A stretch of 64,000 nucleotides of DNA from Pseudomonas sp. PDM16 (GTDB taxonomy: Bacteria > Pseudomonadota > Gammaproteobacteria > Pseudomonadales > Pseudomonadaceae): assembly GCF_014851865.1 (NCBI RefSeq), contig NZ_JACVAM010000003.1:310001-374000 (forward strand). The letters are read 5' to 3'. A program made the translations under genes and the position numbers. Below are positions 9,131 through 19,010 of the stretch, in pieces. Every line of letters starts with the position of its first letter. The stretch's first letter is position 1. Below the pieces are notes generated by a model, which was given only the letters and a program-made list of their open reading frames with translations, searched no databases and was not told where the DNA came from.

Positions 9131-9617
9131 CAGCAACCTTCGGACGCGGCAGGCGCTGAATCCAGATCAACCAGACAACTAATACATCAAGCATGATCAG
9201 GATCTGCCACACATAGAGATGAGCAAATTCGAAGGCAGGTCTATGCCATAAAGCGAGGTAATAGAGGCTGATTACACGCAGCACATTGAGCGCCTGGATG
9301 GCGAAAAAGCCCAGCAAAAGGCCTACCAGCTTGTGGCGCCAAGGCGCCGAGTAGGCCAAAACAGCGGCAGTCAACAGGATGCAGGCTTCGATACCGTTGC
9401 AGCCAGCCTCGATCGATACTCCACCACCGCGCGACAGGCTTTGCAGCACCTTGCCGTAGGCCACAACGTCGGAATCAAAAGCGCCGATTAACGTAGCGCT
9501 GATTTCAGCCAGAAAAAGAGTCCAAGGTATAACAATCGTACTCTGGGCTGGCGGAGTCAGTTCAACAGTAAACAGCCCCAGGACCAACAACAAAAAGATC
9601 ACAAAGAACCGCACCAT
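9114..9617 (-). CDS. xrtH: Exosortase H (IPTL-CTERM sorting protease/transpeptidase)
   Basis: A 167-aa polytopic inner-membrane cysteine enzyme that cleaves and transfers proteins bearing a C-terminal IPTLxxWG tripartite signal. The exosortase catalytic residues are visible: Cys73 in GCNGIEA, Arg114 in NVLRVISLYY and His133 in FEFAHLYVWQ. Membrane helices fill the rest. The short length fits the XrtH branch rather than EpsH-type exosortases. ATG 9617 is preceded by GGAG at ideal spacing; a GTG four codons upstream is an alternative. The gene overlaps its membrane partner. A matching sorting signal is present at the C terminus of the 1759-aa protein in the same gene group. Confidence 0.9.
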   Translation of the reverse strand: MVRFFVIFLLLVLGLFTVELTPPAQSTIVIPWTLFLAEISATLIGAFDSDVVAYGKVLQSLSRGGGVSIEAGCNGIEACILLTAAVLAYSAPWRHKLVGLLLGFFAIQALNVLRVISLYYLALWHRPAFEFAHLYVWQILIMLDVLVVWLIWIQRLPRPKVADASAN

Positions 9618-9685
9618 CACCAACTCCACTACAGAAAACCCTCACAGCACCCCGTCAATGATCGAACACACCAAGCCAACTACCC

Positions 9686-9711
9686 TGCGTATATTTCATT
9701 AAGAATACGCA
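9686..9711. repeat. Inverted repeat in spacer before xrtH
   Basis: TGCGTAT (9686-9692) and ATACGCA (9705-9711) flank a 12-base AT-rich loop. They lie in the 172-bp gap between the small membrane-protein gene and xrtH. No T-run follows on the minus strand. It may be an attenuator, an RNA-processing stem or an operator; the sequence does not decide. Confidence 0.35.
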
Positions 9712-9789
9712 ACGTCATGACCGAATCACCCAGAAAACCGAGGCGCATTCCACACCAGAAACTTCGACACTACACCACCAGACAAGCTT

Positions 9790-10236
9790 CTATTTTTTAG
9801 CACGCAGAATCACCAAAACAGCATTCAAAACCAAGAGCCCAGTGACCGATATGAAGGCGCTCGCAAATTGATCAGCCTCCCACACAGGGGATAGAGCCTG
9901 GCGAAAGCGTTGAATATTGAGCGCCAGAATTGCCGCAACAGCCAGCAATAAAGCCCCGTACAAGCGCGCCCAATATACTGATGAACTTTGCTCGGACTGG
10001 GTGCCATGTCCGTAATATGTAGCAAATGGCGAAACACTGATAAGAGCTATAATTGCAACTGTCCCCACCCCTATCTTTTGCAGTGCAAAACTCAATACCA
10101 CGCCTGCAAAAACAGCCATGCACCAGATAACTACCAGCACGTTATAAGACACCATCAGCAGCAGTCTAACGGCAACGCAACCAAGGGTAACTGAAAACAG
10201 CGACACCAGTAGAGCCAAAGCCAGTGAAGCATCCAT
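9790..10236 (-). CDS. Small polytopic membrane protein of unknown function
   Basis: I do not recognise the family. The 148-aa protein has four hydrophobic segments (about residues 3-27, 30-50, 56-72 and 90-110) and a fifth near the C terminus, ending ILRAKK. The middle contains a polar loop (YYGHGTQSEQSSSVYWARLY). It starts 10 nt after the stop of the transglutaminase-like gene, so the two are almost certainly co-transcribed. Its position between the sorting substrate genes and xrtH suggests a part in the same export or assembly pathway, but this is inference from location only. Codon composition is less GC-rich than the neighbours. Confidence 0.6.
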   Translation of the reverse strand: MDASLALALLVSLFSVTLGCVAVRLLLMVSYNVLVVIWCMAVFAGVVLSFALQKIGVGTVAIIALISVSPFATYYGHGTQSEQSSSVYWARLYGALLLAVAAILALNIQRFRQALSPVWEADQFASAFISVTGLLVLNAVLVILRAKK

Positions 10237-10246
10237 TTCATGGCGC

Positions 10247-13200
10247 CTATAGATTCTTACAGGCGCTCACAGAGCCACCAATGGCCCCTCCACCCAAGAA
10301 GGAAATCCACGTTCCCAAGGCTACTCCAGCAGCGCCGAAGAAGCTGATAATCAATGCAGCCATTTCTAGAGAAACACCCAAAGTCCCCATAGTAGGGCAA
10401 CCATTCTCCACAGCCTGAAGCTCAAGAACCATCATATTCATAAGTGCAACGAACACCGACAGTAAAAACAGCACTACAACTATGACAGCGGATACCGTGG
10501 CCAACGCCGCAATCAACGACACCAAAGCCAAGGCCAGCCCAACATATGTGCCGTTCGAGGCCCACCAGTCGAGATATCCTCCATTTCCTTTCCCTTCGAT
10601 CAAATAGGCGCCTGCACCCGTTTCCGGATCAATCAGCATGTAGCCATAGCCGCTCCAGCCATTAGCACTAATAGCCTTTTCATGAATGGTAACCTCCTTA
10701 CCGGCGGCCAATGCAGTTCGTACTTCACTCCCCACACTAGAGCTCAATTTAAGTTGAGCCAGCGCCACATTTGCATTCTGCGCGGTAAGGGTAAATATCT
10801 TCTGCCCTTGGGCACTGGCTACCGCTAGAGCTTTTATCGCACTCATTCCTTCTACGCAGGCCGGCTTCGTCGGATTGACTACTTCGCCTAACGAAGTCGA
10901 ATAACGGCATGAAGCTCTATCCACCCAAAGCTGTTCAAGAGTTCGGTGCTCAAGCGCGCTAGCCCCCGCGCCTAGCAGGCGGTTGTAGGATATCCACGCT
11001 TCCCGCTGGTTCTCTTTACTCCAGCGAATATAGCGAAGGTGACCAACATCAAGATTCAACCCCTTGAAAGTTACACCTGTGGTTACCAAACCATATAGTT
11101 TTCTCGGCTCTGCGACAGAGTGTACTAATCCATAACTCATTGCCGGCAGATCAATCATCTTGGCCTGATTACTCACCAGTTGGCCTTGATTCTGTACGTG
11201 CAGGAGATAACTCCAGATACTGCTTGTAAGCATATCGCCCGTGAGCAGGTCACCTGTAATGTCTTGCAGGATTGAGGCACGAACGGACTCAGGAGAGTTC
11301 TGCGCCTGCTCCATTACCCGCTTGGTGGCAAGCATGCGACTTGTCAGAGCGTCCAGCTGAGCGGCAGAAACGCCTTGGATCGACAAGCCTATGGCCGACT
11401 GCTGCCCCGCAATCAATTGGTCAGTAGTCTCGTCCCAAGCACTCAGATTCGAGTACTGGCTAAAGGCGCCAGCCCCGACTGGCTCCGCGCCAGCGCTAAA
11501 TCCCGGACCTTCAGCTTTAAGCTCACCATCCACCATCAATTGAGGCTTCAGTCGGATACTCGATGGGAGTCCCTTGGGCAATGATGAAATCGCGCCAGAC
11601 GCAGGCAGCAAAGACTCAATAGCCTGTTGATCCGCCAAAGTCGCAGCCACCCAAGCCAGGGTTATTTTCTTTCCGGCGAGGCTGGCCGTTGGGGCGCGGA
11701 AGCTCAGAACCGGCGAGCCATACATTCTTAACGAAGATTCACTATCGTAGATTTCGTAGCGGAACTGATGACGTAGACGATCGGGAATAGCATCGAACCG
11801 ATTGGCAGTGGCCTGTACACGATATGGCAAAGAGCCAGCCAGATACGGGAGCGGATCAATAGTTGCCTGGTGGTGCCCGAGCACATCAGCGACTGAGCTC
11901 TGACCTTGATTTTGCCTTTCAATGTAATTCTGTTGACGCATCTGTTGGTCAATGAACTGTTGAGCTATTGCCTCAGTGTTCAAATGCTGAACCCAGCCTT
12001 CAGCTTCGTTGGCGACAGCCCCTGTTCGCGCAGCTTGATCCAAGGAGTTGAGATCAAACGGGACTGCATTGTCCAAGTTCATACCCGTGCTGAAGCTGTA
12101 CTGTTTAAAACTACCGTCCATTGCCACCCATGCATCACCTCGGCTTTGTCCTCCGACATGCTTGGCTCCACGATGGGGCTGGTACTGTACGAAGGCCTCA
12201 ACCCAAACATGCTCCATCCGGACGACCGAGATCTTTCCACCCGTAGTTAACCCGATATTGGGAATCCCTCCCTGCCCCAACAGCTGTTGAGCCGCCTCAG
12301 CATTCTTTACTCCACCGACCCAGTTCATAACCTGCTCGGCAGGGATATCGACAGTGCCGTATACATAACGGGCCGGGATGCCAGCGCTTCGCAACAAGGA
12401 GATCAGCAGACTGGCTTGGTCGAAGGCATTACCGCTCCTTTTATCCAGGGTGTCTTGGGCACCCTGGACACTGCCATAGCTGGGGAAGAAATAGATGTTG
12501 TCATGCACCCACTGGTAGATCTTGTGCGGGTTGTTGCCCAACTGAGCAGCCAGGGCCTTGATCGCATCGGTGTGAGGAGCATCCAGCGTTTGCGCCAGAT
12601 CCGCTGGTCCAGCACTCTTCGCAACCGACTTTTGCGCATCAGCGGCAGGAGTACCAACCGAATTCACACGCGCACTCTTCTGCGAATCGGCATTTTTCAA
12701 CAACTGTTCCAAGGCTGGAGCGTCTGTCAGCGGCGCCCTCGCCTGCCCTTGTTCCACCTGCCATGGCAGGTTATCCAGATCGATAGGCAAATGAGTTGGC
12801 TCGGCAACGTTTTCCTCTGTAAAACGCTGCAGCTCCGCCACTCCGTGCTCGGTATTTGCGGCTAGCAGACGGTCGCGTAGTGCCTGGTGCTGCTCATAGA
12901 AACTCGCTTCCAGTTGTTCCTGTTCGGCGAACACACTGGAAGCCACGCCGGCCTCGCGCCATTGTGTTTTGAGCTGCGCCCATTCAGCCTCCAATTCCTG
13001 CCGCAAGCGGTCCAGGCTCTCTATGTCGGTAGACACCTGACGCTTCTGCGATACCAGCCGGCTAGAAGAAGTACTGTCATCTGGCGACAGCTGCGTTTTT
13101 AGGCGCGACAGGAAAGCGCTGTAGCGCTCACCTGCGCCCGGGTTTGAGACGGCTACCTGATTACGTTGGTACTCCAGCGCGTGGGCCAAAGGTAGGCATG

Positions 13201-13381
13201 CCATGTTGACGATGCTCAATATCAATAGAGCAGATACTCGCCGCAGGAGCGGGCTATACGCCGATGCAGCATTCGCCTCCTCCGGGAGAGGTTTCGTCGG
13301 AGCGGGTTCCGGCTCCAGATTGAGCCTGTTCTGGGCAAAAAATATACCGCCCACCAGGGCACTGAAGAATGTCCGTTTCAT
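10247..13381 (-). CDS. Transglutaminase-fold protein lacking the catalytic Cys, C-terminal membrane segments
   Basis: A 1044-aa envelope protein. A hydrophobic signal-like segment (about residues 50-68, ending in PLAHALE) follows an unusually long N-region. Residues 75-190 are charged and probably coiled-coil. The transglutaminase-like core is at about 285-425: the normal GxCxxxA position reads GNAFDQA near residue 318, so the nucleophile Cys is Ala, while His391 (EHVWVEAF) and the Asp near 421 (WVAMDGSFK) remain. The last 120 residues contain at least two strong membrane segments. ATG 13381 overlaps the previous stop in TAATG and has AAGGG upstream; a GTG at 13387 is less likely. Translationally coupled to the IPTL-CTERM protein, so the two probably act together. 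Confidence 0.75.
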   Translation of the reverse strand: MKRTFFSALVGGIFFAQNRLNLEPEPAPTKPLPEEANAASAYSPLLRRVSALLILSIVNMACLPLAHALEYQRNQVAVSNPGAGERYSAFLSRLKTQLSPDDSTSSSRLVSQKRQVSTDIESLDRLRQELEAEWAQLKTQWREAGVASSVFAEQEQLEASFYEQHQALRDRLLAANTEHGVAELQRFTEENVAEPTHLPIDLDNLPWQVEQGQARAPLTDAPALEQLLKNADSQKSARVNSVGTPAADAQKSVAKSAGPADLAQTLDAPHTDAIKALAAQLGNNPHKIYQWVHDNIYFFPSYGSVQGAQDTLDKRSGNAFDQASLLISLLRSAGIPARYVYGTVDIPAEQVMNWVGGVKNAEAAQQLLGQGGIPNIGLTTGGKISVVRMEHVWVEAFVQYQPHRGAKHVGGQSRGDAWVAMDGSFKQYSFSTGMNLDNAVPFDLNSLDQAARTGAVANEAEGWVQHLNTEAIAQQFIDQQMRQQNYIERQNQGQSSVADVLGHHQATIDPLPYLAGSLPYRVQATANRFDAIPDRLRHQFRYEIYDSESSLRMYGSPVLSFRAPTASLAGKKITLAWVAATLADQQAIESLLPASGAISSLPKGLPSSIRLKPQLMVDGELKAEGPGFSAGAEPVGAGAFSQYSNLSAWDETTDQLIAGQQSAIGLSIQGVSAAQLDALTSRMLATKRVMEQAQNSPESVRASILQDITGDLLTGDMLTSSIWSYLLHVQNQGQLVSNQAKMIDLPAMSYGLVHSVAEPRKLYGLVTTGVTFKGLNLDVGHLRYIRWSKENQREAWISYNRLLGAGASALEHRTLEQLWVDRASCRYSTSLGEVVNPTKPACVEGMSAIKALAVASAQGQKIFTLTAQNANVALAQLKLSSSVGSEVRTALAAGKEVTIHEKAISANGWSGYGYMLIDPETGAGAYLIEGKGNGGYLDWWASNGTYVGLALALVSLIAALATVSAVIVVVLFLLSVFVALMNMMVLELQAVENGCPTMGTLGVSLEMAALIISFFGAAGVALGTWISFLGGGAIGGSVSACKNL

Positions 13382-16300
13382 TAACACGCGCCCTTAAGAT
13401 CATCAGAGTTTTTGGCGTTGCGACGTTGCGCCCATACGCCTACCAGCAGCATCAGCAGTGCCAAAGCGATCTGCCCCCACTCGCCAATCGTTGGAATTGC
13501 CTCGGGGGCACCCGCCGCCACTCCCTGCACAGCAAAGGTCTGTACGCTTAGCGCCCGCCAGCTACCGCCCTCCTCGACCAGCAATGCGGCAACATAGGTG
13601 TCGGGCGTCAGAGATGCAGTGGCAATTCCCAGAGCCGGCCACTGTTTTTGCGCTCCCACCGCCAGCTCCAGCGTTTCCTCTACCCTGCCGATTTCCTGGC
13701 TATCCCCCTCACGCATCAGCACCCGCGCCACGCGCAGACCAGATAGGAGGGTGCTGCCGTCATTACGAATTTGATCGTTACGATGCTGTGACTCGCCTGG
13801 CTGCACGGCCGGTCTTGCCAGGTCTACAGAGCCAGACAAGGCACTCAGTAGAGGCCCACGCTGACTGACCACCTGATAGAGCGCGCTCGCCTGGGCCAGG
13901 ACTTGGTTGCTCTCATCCACCAACACAGCCTCTACTCGGTAATCACCCAAGGGGGCACTGCTGAGAGGCTGAGGAATGTCGAAGGCTCTCAAGCCTCCAG
14001 AGGCGATTTCCGCCAACGCCTCGGTATGACTGAACACCCGGCTGTTGTTCGGGTCCTGCACGTCGAGAATCAAACGGGCGTTGCTGATCGCACGATTGCT
14101 GGCCAGATTGCGCGTCAGGGTTTCAAGCTGTACCCGGTCGTCAGCAAGATACTCGGCGCGGTCAGTCGACAGTCTGAGTGCTGCTGCCTGCTGCCCCGGC
14201 GCAACTGCCAAGATGCTGAAATCCGCATGGGCTTCGGCTACCACTTGATCCGTTCGATCAAGCAGGCGACCCAATACTCGATAACTTCCGGCCGCCACCA
14301 GTCCGCTGTTCCACGCCTGGTCTTGGCTCCTACTTAGGCTGGAGCCAAGAGAGCCGAGATCGATCAGCGGGAAACTCGCGACTTCCCGGCTCTGATCGTC
14401 GACGACCGACAGCTGCAAACGCAGCTCCGCCGCATACTGCCCCAGATTACGTGCGACAGAGTCGAAGCGAATCGCCGTTTGTGGCAGATAGGCCGCCTGG
14501 TCGCTCAAAAGGCTCAGGCTGGCCAATCGATTTGCGGCAGCAGGCGAGATGGTCTGGCTGTTGTTGGCGCGGTTGCACTCCGCGTTGGCCCGGGACTCAT
14601 CAAGCACAGCTCGAATCGGCTCATCGCTGACCAGCTGAACCGAGGCCAGGCTCAGGTCGTGGTACTCGCCGGTTCTCATGGCCGGTACCGCCACTTCTCC
14701 AAGCAACTGGTTCCCCTGGTAGAACCGAACCTGAGTGGCATTCGATGCGCTGCCGGCGTTGCCGACTCGCACACTCAATCGCACTGGCTGACCGGCACCT
14801 TGATCAAACAGCCGAAGGTTACCCAGCGTCAGGTCAATGGATTGCACCGAGTCACCCAGGGCACGAGCCATAGCGGCAGCTACCTCGCCCGCGGTATTGG
14901 CGACAGTGACTTTGCCACCCACTCGGCCATTCACCGGCTTGGGCCAGGCATTCTCCTCGAGCTCCTGCAGATTGACGCTGCCCAGACCGATCACATCGAT
15001 TCGATCGATGCCATTGGCCACGGTCAACGGCAGCTGTGTCCGTGTTGCGGCCAGGCCCTCCCAGTACCCGTCTCCAACGAGGATCAGAGTCTTGCTACTA
15101 CCCTGGGGACTGAGTCGATTGAGGTATTCGGACAATTTCAAAGCACATTTGGGACCGGAGCTGTAGCCGCCAGGGTTACGCTTGCTCTTCAGATCGCTGA
15201 TCAAGCTTGGCAACGTTGCCGGCTCGACCACCTGTGCTTGATGCAAGGGGGTGAACTTCTGATCGGAGCCGCCGTAGTACATTTCCCAGTCAGTGCCTAA
15301 GGTGAAACGCACCGAGCCGTCATGAGGAATGATATTGGGGTTTTCCACCGCCTTGATGACGCCGTCCATCTCCAGGTTGTACAGGTGAGAAACGCTACCG
15401 GAAGTGTCGATGCAGACCGCCACATCCTGCACTCCACCGCCACCACCGCACGATACCGAGGCCCGTAGCGTGTTGTTGCCCTCAATATTCTCGATCACCT
15501 CCAGCCCGCTATCGATCATCAGGTAAATCGGAGCATCGCGGAACGGCAGTTGCACTTGGTCAAGATTGAAGTCCAGCCCCCGTTCTTCTTGCTGAACCAG
15601 CCCCGGAACACGGATAACGGCCAGAAGCTGATCAACGCCCTCATCCCAGAGCTGGTTGCTGTTGGTGTCGACAAAGGCGCTCACATCGAAGCCGGCAGCA
15701 TCATAGTTACTGTTGTTGCGCACCCGAACCGAGAGCCGGCCATTGGCTACGAAGGTATTGGGATCCAATACCAGGCCAGATCGATCGGGGCTGGCGAGCA
15801 TCAGATCCGGTAGTGCCGCGTTGTAGCTTTTCTTCAGCTTTATGGTGCCCAGACTCTGTGATACGCCCTTCTCTCGCACGAAGGGCAGCAGGGTCGTGTC
15901 ATAACCCGTCATGCTTATCAGCACGCGTGCGTCTTTTTCAGTCAGGCCTTCGAAAACGAAGTCCCCCTTCTGCAGACTAACGGCACTCTGCTGCGCTACC
16001 ACCGCAGAGCCGGGTATCACCTCTTCGAGCAGCAACTCGGCTCCAGCGATGGGCTCCAGCGTATCGGCGTCCACCAGATTGCCAAATACTTCCCACTGAG
16101 CCGTCGCATCCTGCCATCCCGGAGTAAGAGCAGCGTTGACCTCCAGAGTACCCGTCAGATTGAACGCGTAGTCGAAGGTCTCATAGCCGCTGCGCTGGAT
16201 ATTCAGAGTGATATTGCCCGGTGTGACATCGACAAATGCATACCGGCCTTGTGCATCAGTCGATGCAGACTCCGCATGAGCACCGCTGAGCGTCACCGGC

Positions 16301-18660
16301 ACACCTGCCAGAGGCTGACGGCTGACGGAGTCGATGACATAGCCATAAATCCCGGGACGCGCGCTCTGCTCAGCCAGCAGTTCCACAGGCAACTGATAGA
16401 GCTGACCGGGTTTTACGTTAAGCACCGCGAACACTGACTCGAAGCCCGGCGCATTGATCTGCACCCGCGTTTCGTGCAGGTGGAGCCTGTCGATGAAGGC
16501 GGTTCCATCAACATCTGTTTTTACGACTTGCTGATTGCTGCCGGTCAGAACGACCTCGGCACCCACGATCGGCTGGTTGTTTGCCCGATCCAGCACACTC
16601 ACCGAAAGGCTGGCGCTAGGCTGCAGCGTTCCCTTGGGCTTGAGTCCCACCTCGAACAAGTTGGTCCGATTGGCGCTGACGGTAATGGTGGTAGTCAGCA
16701 CCTCATAACCACTTTTCTCGAACGACAGACTATGCGTGCCGGCGAGGCTGCTACCGACCATTTCGTATTCGCCCCGAGCATTCGTCTGCGTCGACAGGCC
16801 AGCAGAGGAAGCACTGACCGCCACGGCAGACAGCGGTAGCTGGGTCGCCTGGTCGACGACCTTGCCGCGCAGAATGGTCTGGTTACCGGTGACTGCCCTC
16901 AGAACTACCGGTATGTCGATAGACTGGTTTTCAAAGGCGTCGAAAGTTATCAGCACCCGCTCATAACCGGCCTTCCCAACCTCCATCGTGTTTTTACCCA
17001 GCACCATGCCAGTGGTATAGACGACTTGCCCCTGCGCATTTGTGGTGGCCGAGCTGCTGTTGAGCTTGACGCTTGTGGACGCCAACGGCATACCACCTGC
17101 TGCCTCAGTCACGGTGACAGTAACGCGGCTACCGCTGACGGGCGGAGTCGTCTTGAACAACGGATCGAAGGTCACTACCTGCCCAGCGGCGGCACTCATC
17201 TGAGCCGATAGCTGCGGGTAGTTGGAGTACGTGGCCTGCACGTTAAGAGTGCCTGCCGGGATGCCTGCCAGACGGTAATTACCCTGAGCATCGGAACGTG
17301 TTTCCAGCGTGCCAACTTTGATCAACGCATTGCTGGCCACGTAAAAATTGCCGCTGCTATTGGTGTAACGCGCTACTCCCGTCAGCACTACATCGTCCCC
17401 GCCACCTGCAATCATCCGCAGCTCCCCCATGGCGAGTCGCTGGCCGATCTGCAGGGTCAACCCAGAGCTGAGAGACCGGTAGCCCGTAGCAACGATCTGC
17501 AGCTGCTCACTACCGGTATTGAGGTGAGTGAACTCGAAACCTCCCTGTGCATCGCTCAAGACCTGGCGCTGAGCTCCCTGAAGGGCAATACGCGCGCCGA
17601 CAACAGGAAGCCCCGAGGCTGCATCGATGACTCGCCCAGTCAGACTGGCCAGATCAGGGTTGGGCGAAGGCTGGCTAGCTTGGCTCAGCACTCGCAACGC
17701 CAAGGCTGTCAGATAGGCATCGCCAGCCCAGCTGCCGTCAGCGGACTGGTCAGCCAGCAAGCGGCTGATGGCCGGCTGAATGCTGCTTGTGTCGGACAGA
17801 CCAGGCAATATTGCCAACAGCGCCTGGGAGCTGTGCTCAGTACTGGACCAGGTACCGCCAGCAGCGCGCTGTGCAAGAAGCCATTGCCGCGCCCGCTCCA
17901 GAGGGGCCTGTACTTGAGCGACCTGTCGGTGGCGCCACAGAGCATCGGCGGCGATGGCCGTAGTCAGCAGGTCATCACTATCGATCGCTAGCGACCAGCT
18001 GCCATCCTGCCGCTGAATCGAAAGCAGCCAGGCTCGGGCTTTTTTTGCCGCCTCGCTATTGTTCTGCCGGGAAGCGCCCAAGCCTTTGAGTGCCCAGGCG
18101 GTATCCAAGGCATTGCTGGCATATCCGCTGGCGGCACCAAAACCTCCGTCTGCGTTCTGCAGCGTCATTAGGGCCGATAGCGCTGATCCGTCGTCCAGTT
18201 GTGCCTGCTGTCGTGCCAAGGCTCTGCGAGCCAGCAGCTCAGTGAACGTCCCGGGAGTACTCTCCAGGCGGGTTTGAAGCCCTGAAGGCAACGCAGAGCC
18301 AAGGTATTTCAGGGTATGGAGCGTCTCACCATGGACCTGGAACACCAGCGCCCTGGATTGCGACTCGCTGGCCAAGCTGCCATCGGGCTGCACTTGGGCT
18401 TGCAACCACGACAGGCCCTGACTGGCAGACTCCTGCAGGGTTTGCGCGGCTCCCCAAGCAGGCCAGAGTACTCCCAGCGTCATAGCCAACCAGCAGCACG
18501 TTGCAGCACTGGAAGACAGCTTGCGCCCCCATCTACAACCCGATGTCGTCCGCGCGCTGGATGCAGCGATTGCAAACGACAACAAACGTTGGACAAACGA
18601 ACAGAACTTGGCGGTCATCCCTGATACCCGACACATAAAAAGTGCGCGCTTTCTACGCAT
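13381..18660 (-). CDS. Giant IPTL-CTERM protein: alpha-toroid, Cna/CarboxypepD-like repeats, vWA domain
   Basis: A 1759-aa exported protein and the likely XrtH cargo. The signal segment is near residues 50-72. Residues 75-335 hold repeated GLSWLQAQ...DGSW-type units of a terpene-cyclase/prenyltransferase-like alpha-alpha toroid. About six carboxypeptidase-regulatory-like beta domains follow (340-960; e.g. GKVVDQATQLPLSAVAV). A von Willebrand A domain with the MIDAS start CIDTSGS is near residue 1082. CARDB-like beta domains fill 1290-1690. The sorting tail is IPTIGEWG at 1722-1729, then a hydrophobic helix, then WAQRRNAK. The first ATG lacks a ribosome site; ATG 18618 (CGGG eight bases upstream) is an alternative. 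Stop and next start overlap (TAATG). Confidence 0.88.
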   Translation of the reverse strand: MRRKRALFMCRVSGMTAKFCSFVQRLLSFAIAASSARTTSGCRWGRKLSSSAATCCWLAMTLGVLWPAWGAAQTLQESASQGLSWLQAQVQPDGSLASESQSRALVFQVHGETLHTLKYLGSALPSGLQTRLESTPGTFTELLARRALARQQAQLDDGSALSALMTLQNADGGFGAASGYASNALDTAWALKGLGASRQNNSEAAKKARAWLLSIQRQDGSWSLAIDSDDLLTTAIAADALWRHRQVAQVQAPLERARQWLLAQRAAGGTWSSTEHSSQALLAILPGLSDTSSIQPAISRLLADQSADGSWAGDAYLTALALRVLSQASQPSPNPDLASLTGRVIDAASGLPVVGARIALQGAQRQVLSDAQGGFEFTHLNTGSEQLQIVATGYRSLSSGLTLQIGQRLAMGELRMIAGGGDDVVLTGVARYTNSSGNFYVASNALIKVGTLETRSDAQGNYRLAGIPAGTLNVQATYSNYPQLSAQMSAAAGQVVTFDPLFKTTPPVSGSRVTVTVTEAAGGMPLASTSVKLNSSSATTNAQGQVVYTTGMVLGKNTMEVGKAGYERVLITFDAFENQSIDIPVVLRAVTGNQTILRGKVVDQATQLPLSAVAVSASSAGLSTQTNARGEYEMVGSSLAGTHSLSFEKSGYEVLTTTITVSANRTNLFEVGLKPKGTLQPSASLSVSVLDRANNQPIVGAEVVLTGSNQQVVKTDVDGTAFIDRLHLHETRVQINAPGFESVFAVLNVKPGQLYQLPVELLAEQSARPGIYGYVIDSVSRQPLAGVPVTLSGAHAESASTDAQGRYAFVDVTPGNITLNIQRSGYETFDYAFNLTGTLEVNAALTPGWQDATAQWEVFGNLVDADTLEPIAGAELLLEEVIPGSAVVAQQSAVSLQKGDFVFEGLTEKDARVLISMTGYDTTLLPFVREKGVSQSLGTIKLKKSYNAALPDLMLASPDRSGLVLDPNTFVANGRLSVRVRNNSNYDAAGFDVSAFVDTNSNQLWDEGVDQLLAVIRVPGLVQQEERGLDFNLDQVQLPFRDAPIYLMIDSGLEVIENIEGNNTLRASVSCGGGGGVQDVAVCIDTSGSVSHLYNLEMDGVIKAVENPNIIPHDGSVRFTLGTDWEMYYGGSDQKFTPLHQAQVVEPATLPSLISDLKSKRNPGGYSSGPKCALKLSEYLNRLSPQGSSKTLILVGDGYWEGLAATRTQLPLTVANGIDRIDVIGLGSVNLQELEENAWPKPVNGRVGGKVTVANTAGEVAAAMARALGDSVQSIDLTLGNLRLFDQGAGQPVRLSVRVGNAGSASNATQVRFYQGNQLLGEVAVPAMRTGEYHDLSLASVQLVSDEPIRAVLDESRANAECNRANNSQTISPAAANRLASLSLLSDQAAYLPQTAIRFDSVARNLGQYAAELRLQLSVVDDQSREVASFPLIDLGSLGSSLSRSQDQAWNSGLVAAGSYRVLGRLLDRTDQVVAEAHADFSILAVAPGQQAAALRLSTDRAEYLADDRVQLETLTRNLASNRAISNARLILDVQDPNNSRVFSHTEALAEIASGGLRAFDIPQPLSSAPLGDYRVEAVLVDESNQVLAQASALYQVVSQRGPLLSALSGSVDLARPAVQPGESQHRNDQIRNDGSTLLSGLRVARVLMREGDSQEIGRVEETLELAVGAQKQWPALGIATASLTPDTYVAALLVEEGGSWRALSVQTFAVQGVAAGAPEAIPTIGEWGQIALALLMLLVGVWAQRRNAKNSDDLKGAC

Positions 18661-19010
18661 TTATCTGATGGCAATCAGGAACCAGAGCATATTTAGGCTA
18701 AAAACCCACTCCAGCCGGGCAAGAAATCTTTACAGCGTCACAAACTGGAGCAGCTGATAGAAGGTCCGGCGAGCAGCTCTACAGCGCGCCTCTCACGACT
18801 CAAATGAGACATCCGATGGAGCGCCATGAGAGAAAGCACCGTTACATCGACAGCGCGCCAGGCTTACAAACTACGCGCATGCGGACGGCGTTCTATACCG
18901 ATCAAAAACTGAGGATCCTCAACTCAGGTCGATGCAATCCGCGGTACTGGTAACAGACCTTCTTCGATCAAAAGCGGCCACGCACCAGTCTGGAGACCAC
19001 AAAGTTGCCG
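18661..19010. other. Intergenic spacer upstream of the IPTL-CTERM operon
   Basis: A 350-bp gap between the start of the giant sorted protein and the stop of the hydrolase gene, both on the minus strand. It must hold the promoter of the XrtH cargo operon and the end of the hydrolase transcript. I see no convincing hairpin with a T-run, no clear palindrome and no additional coding sequence. Confidence 0.5.
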
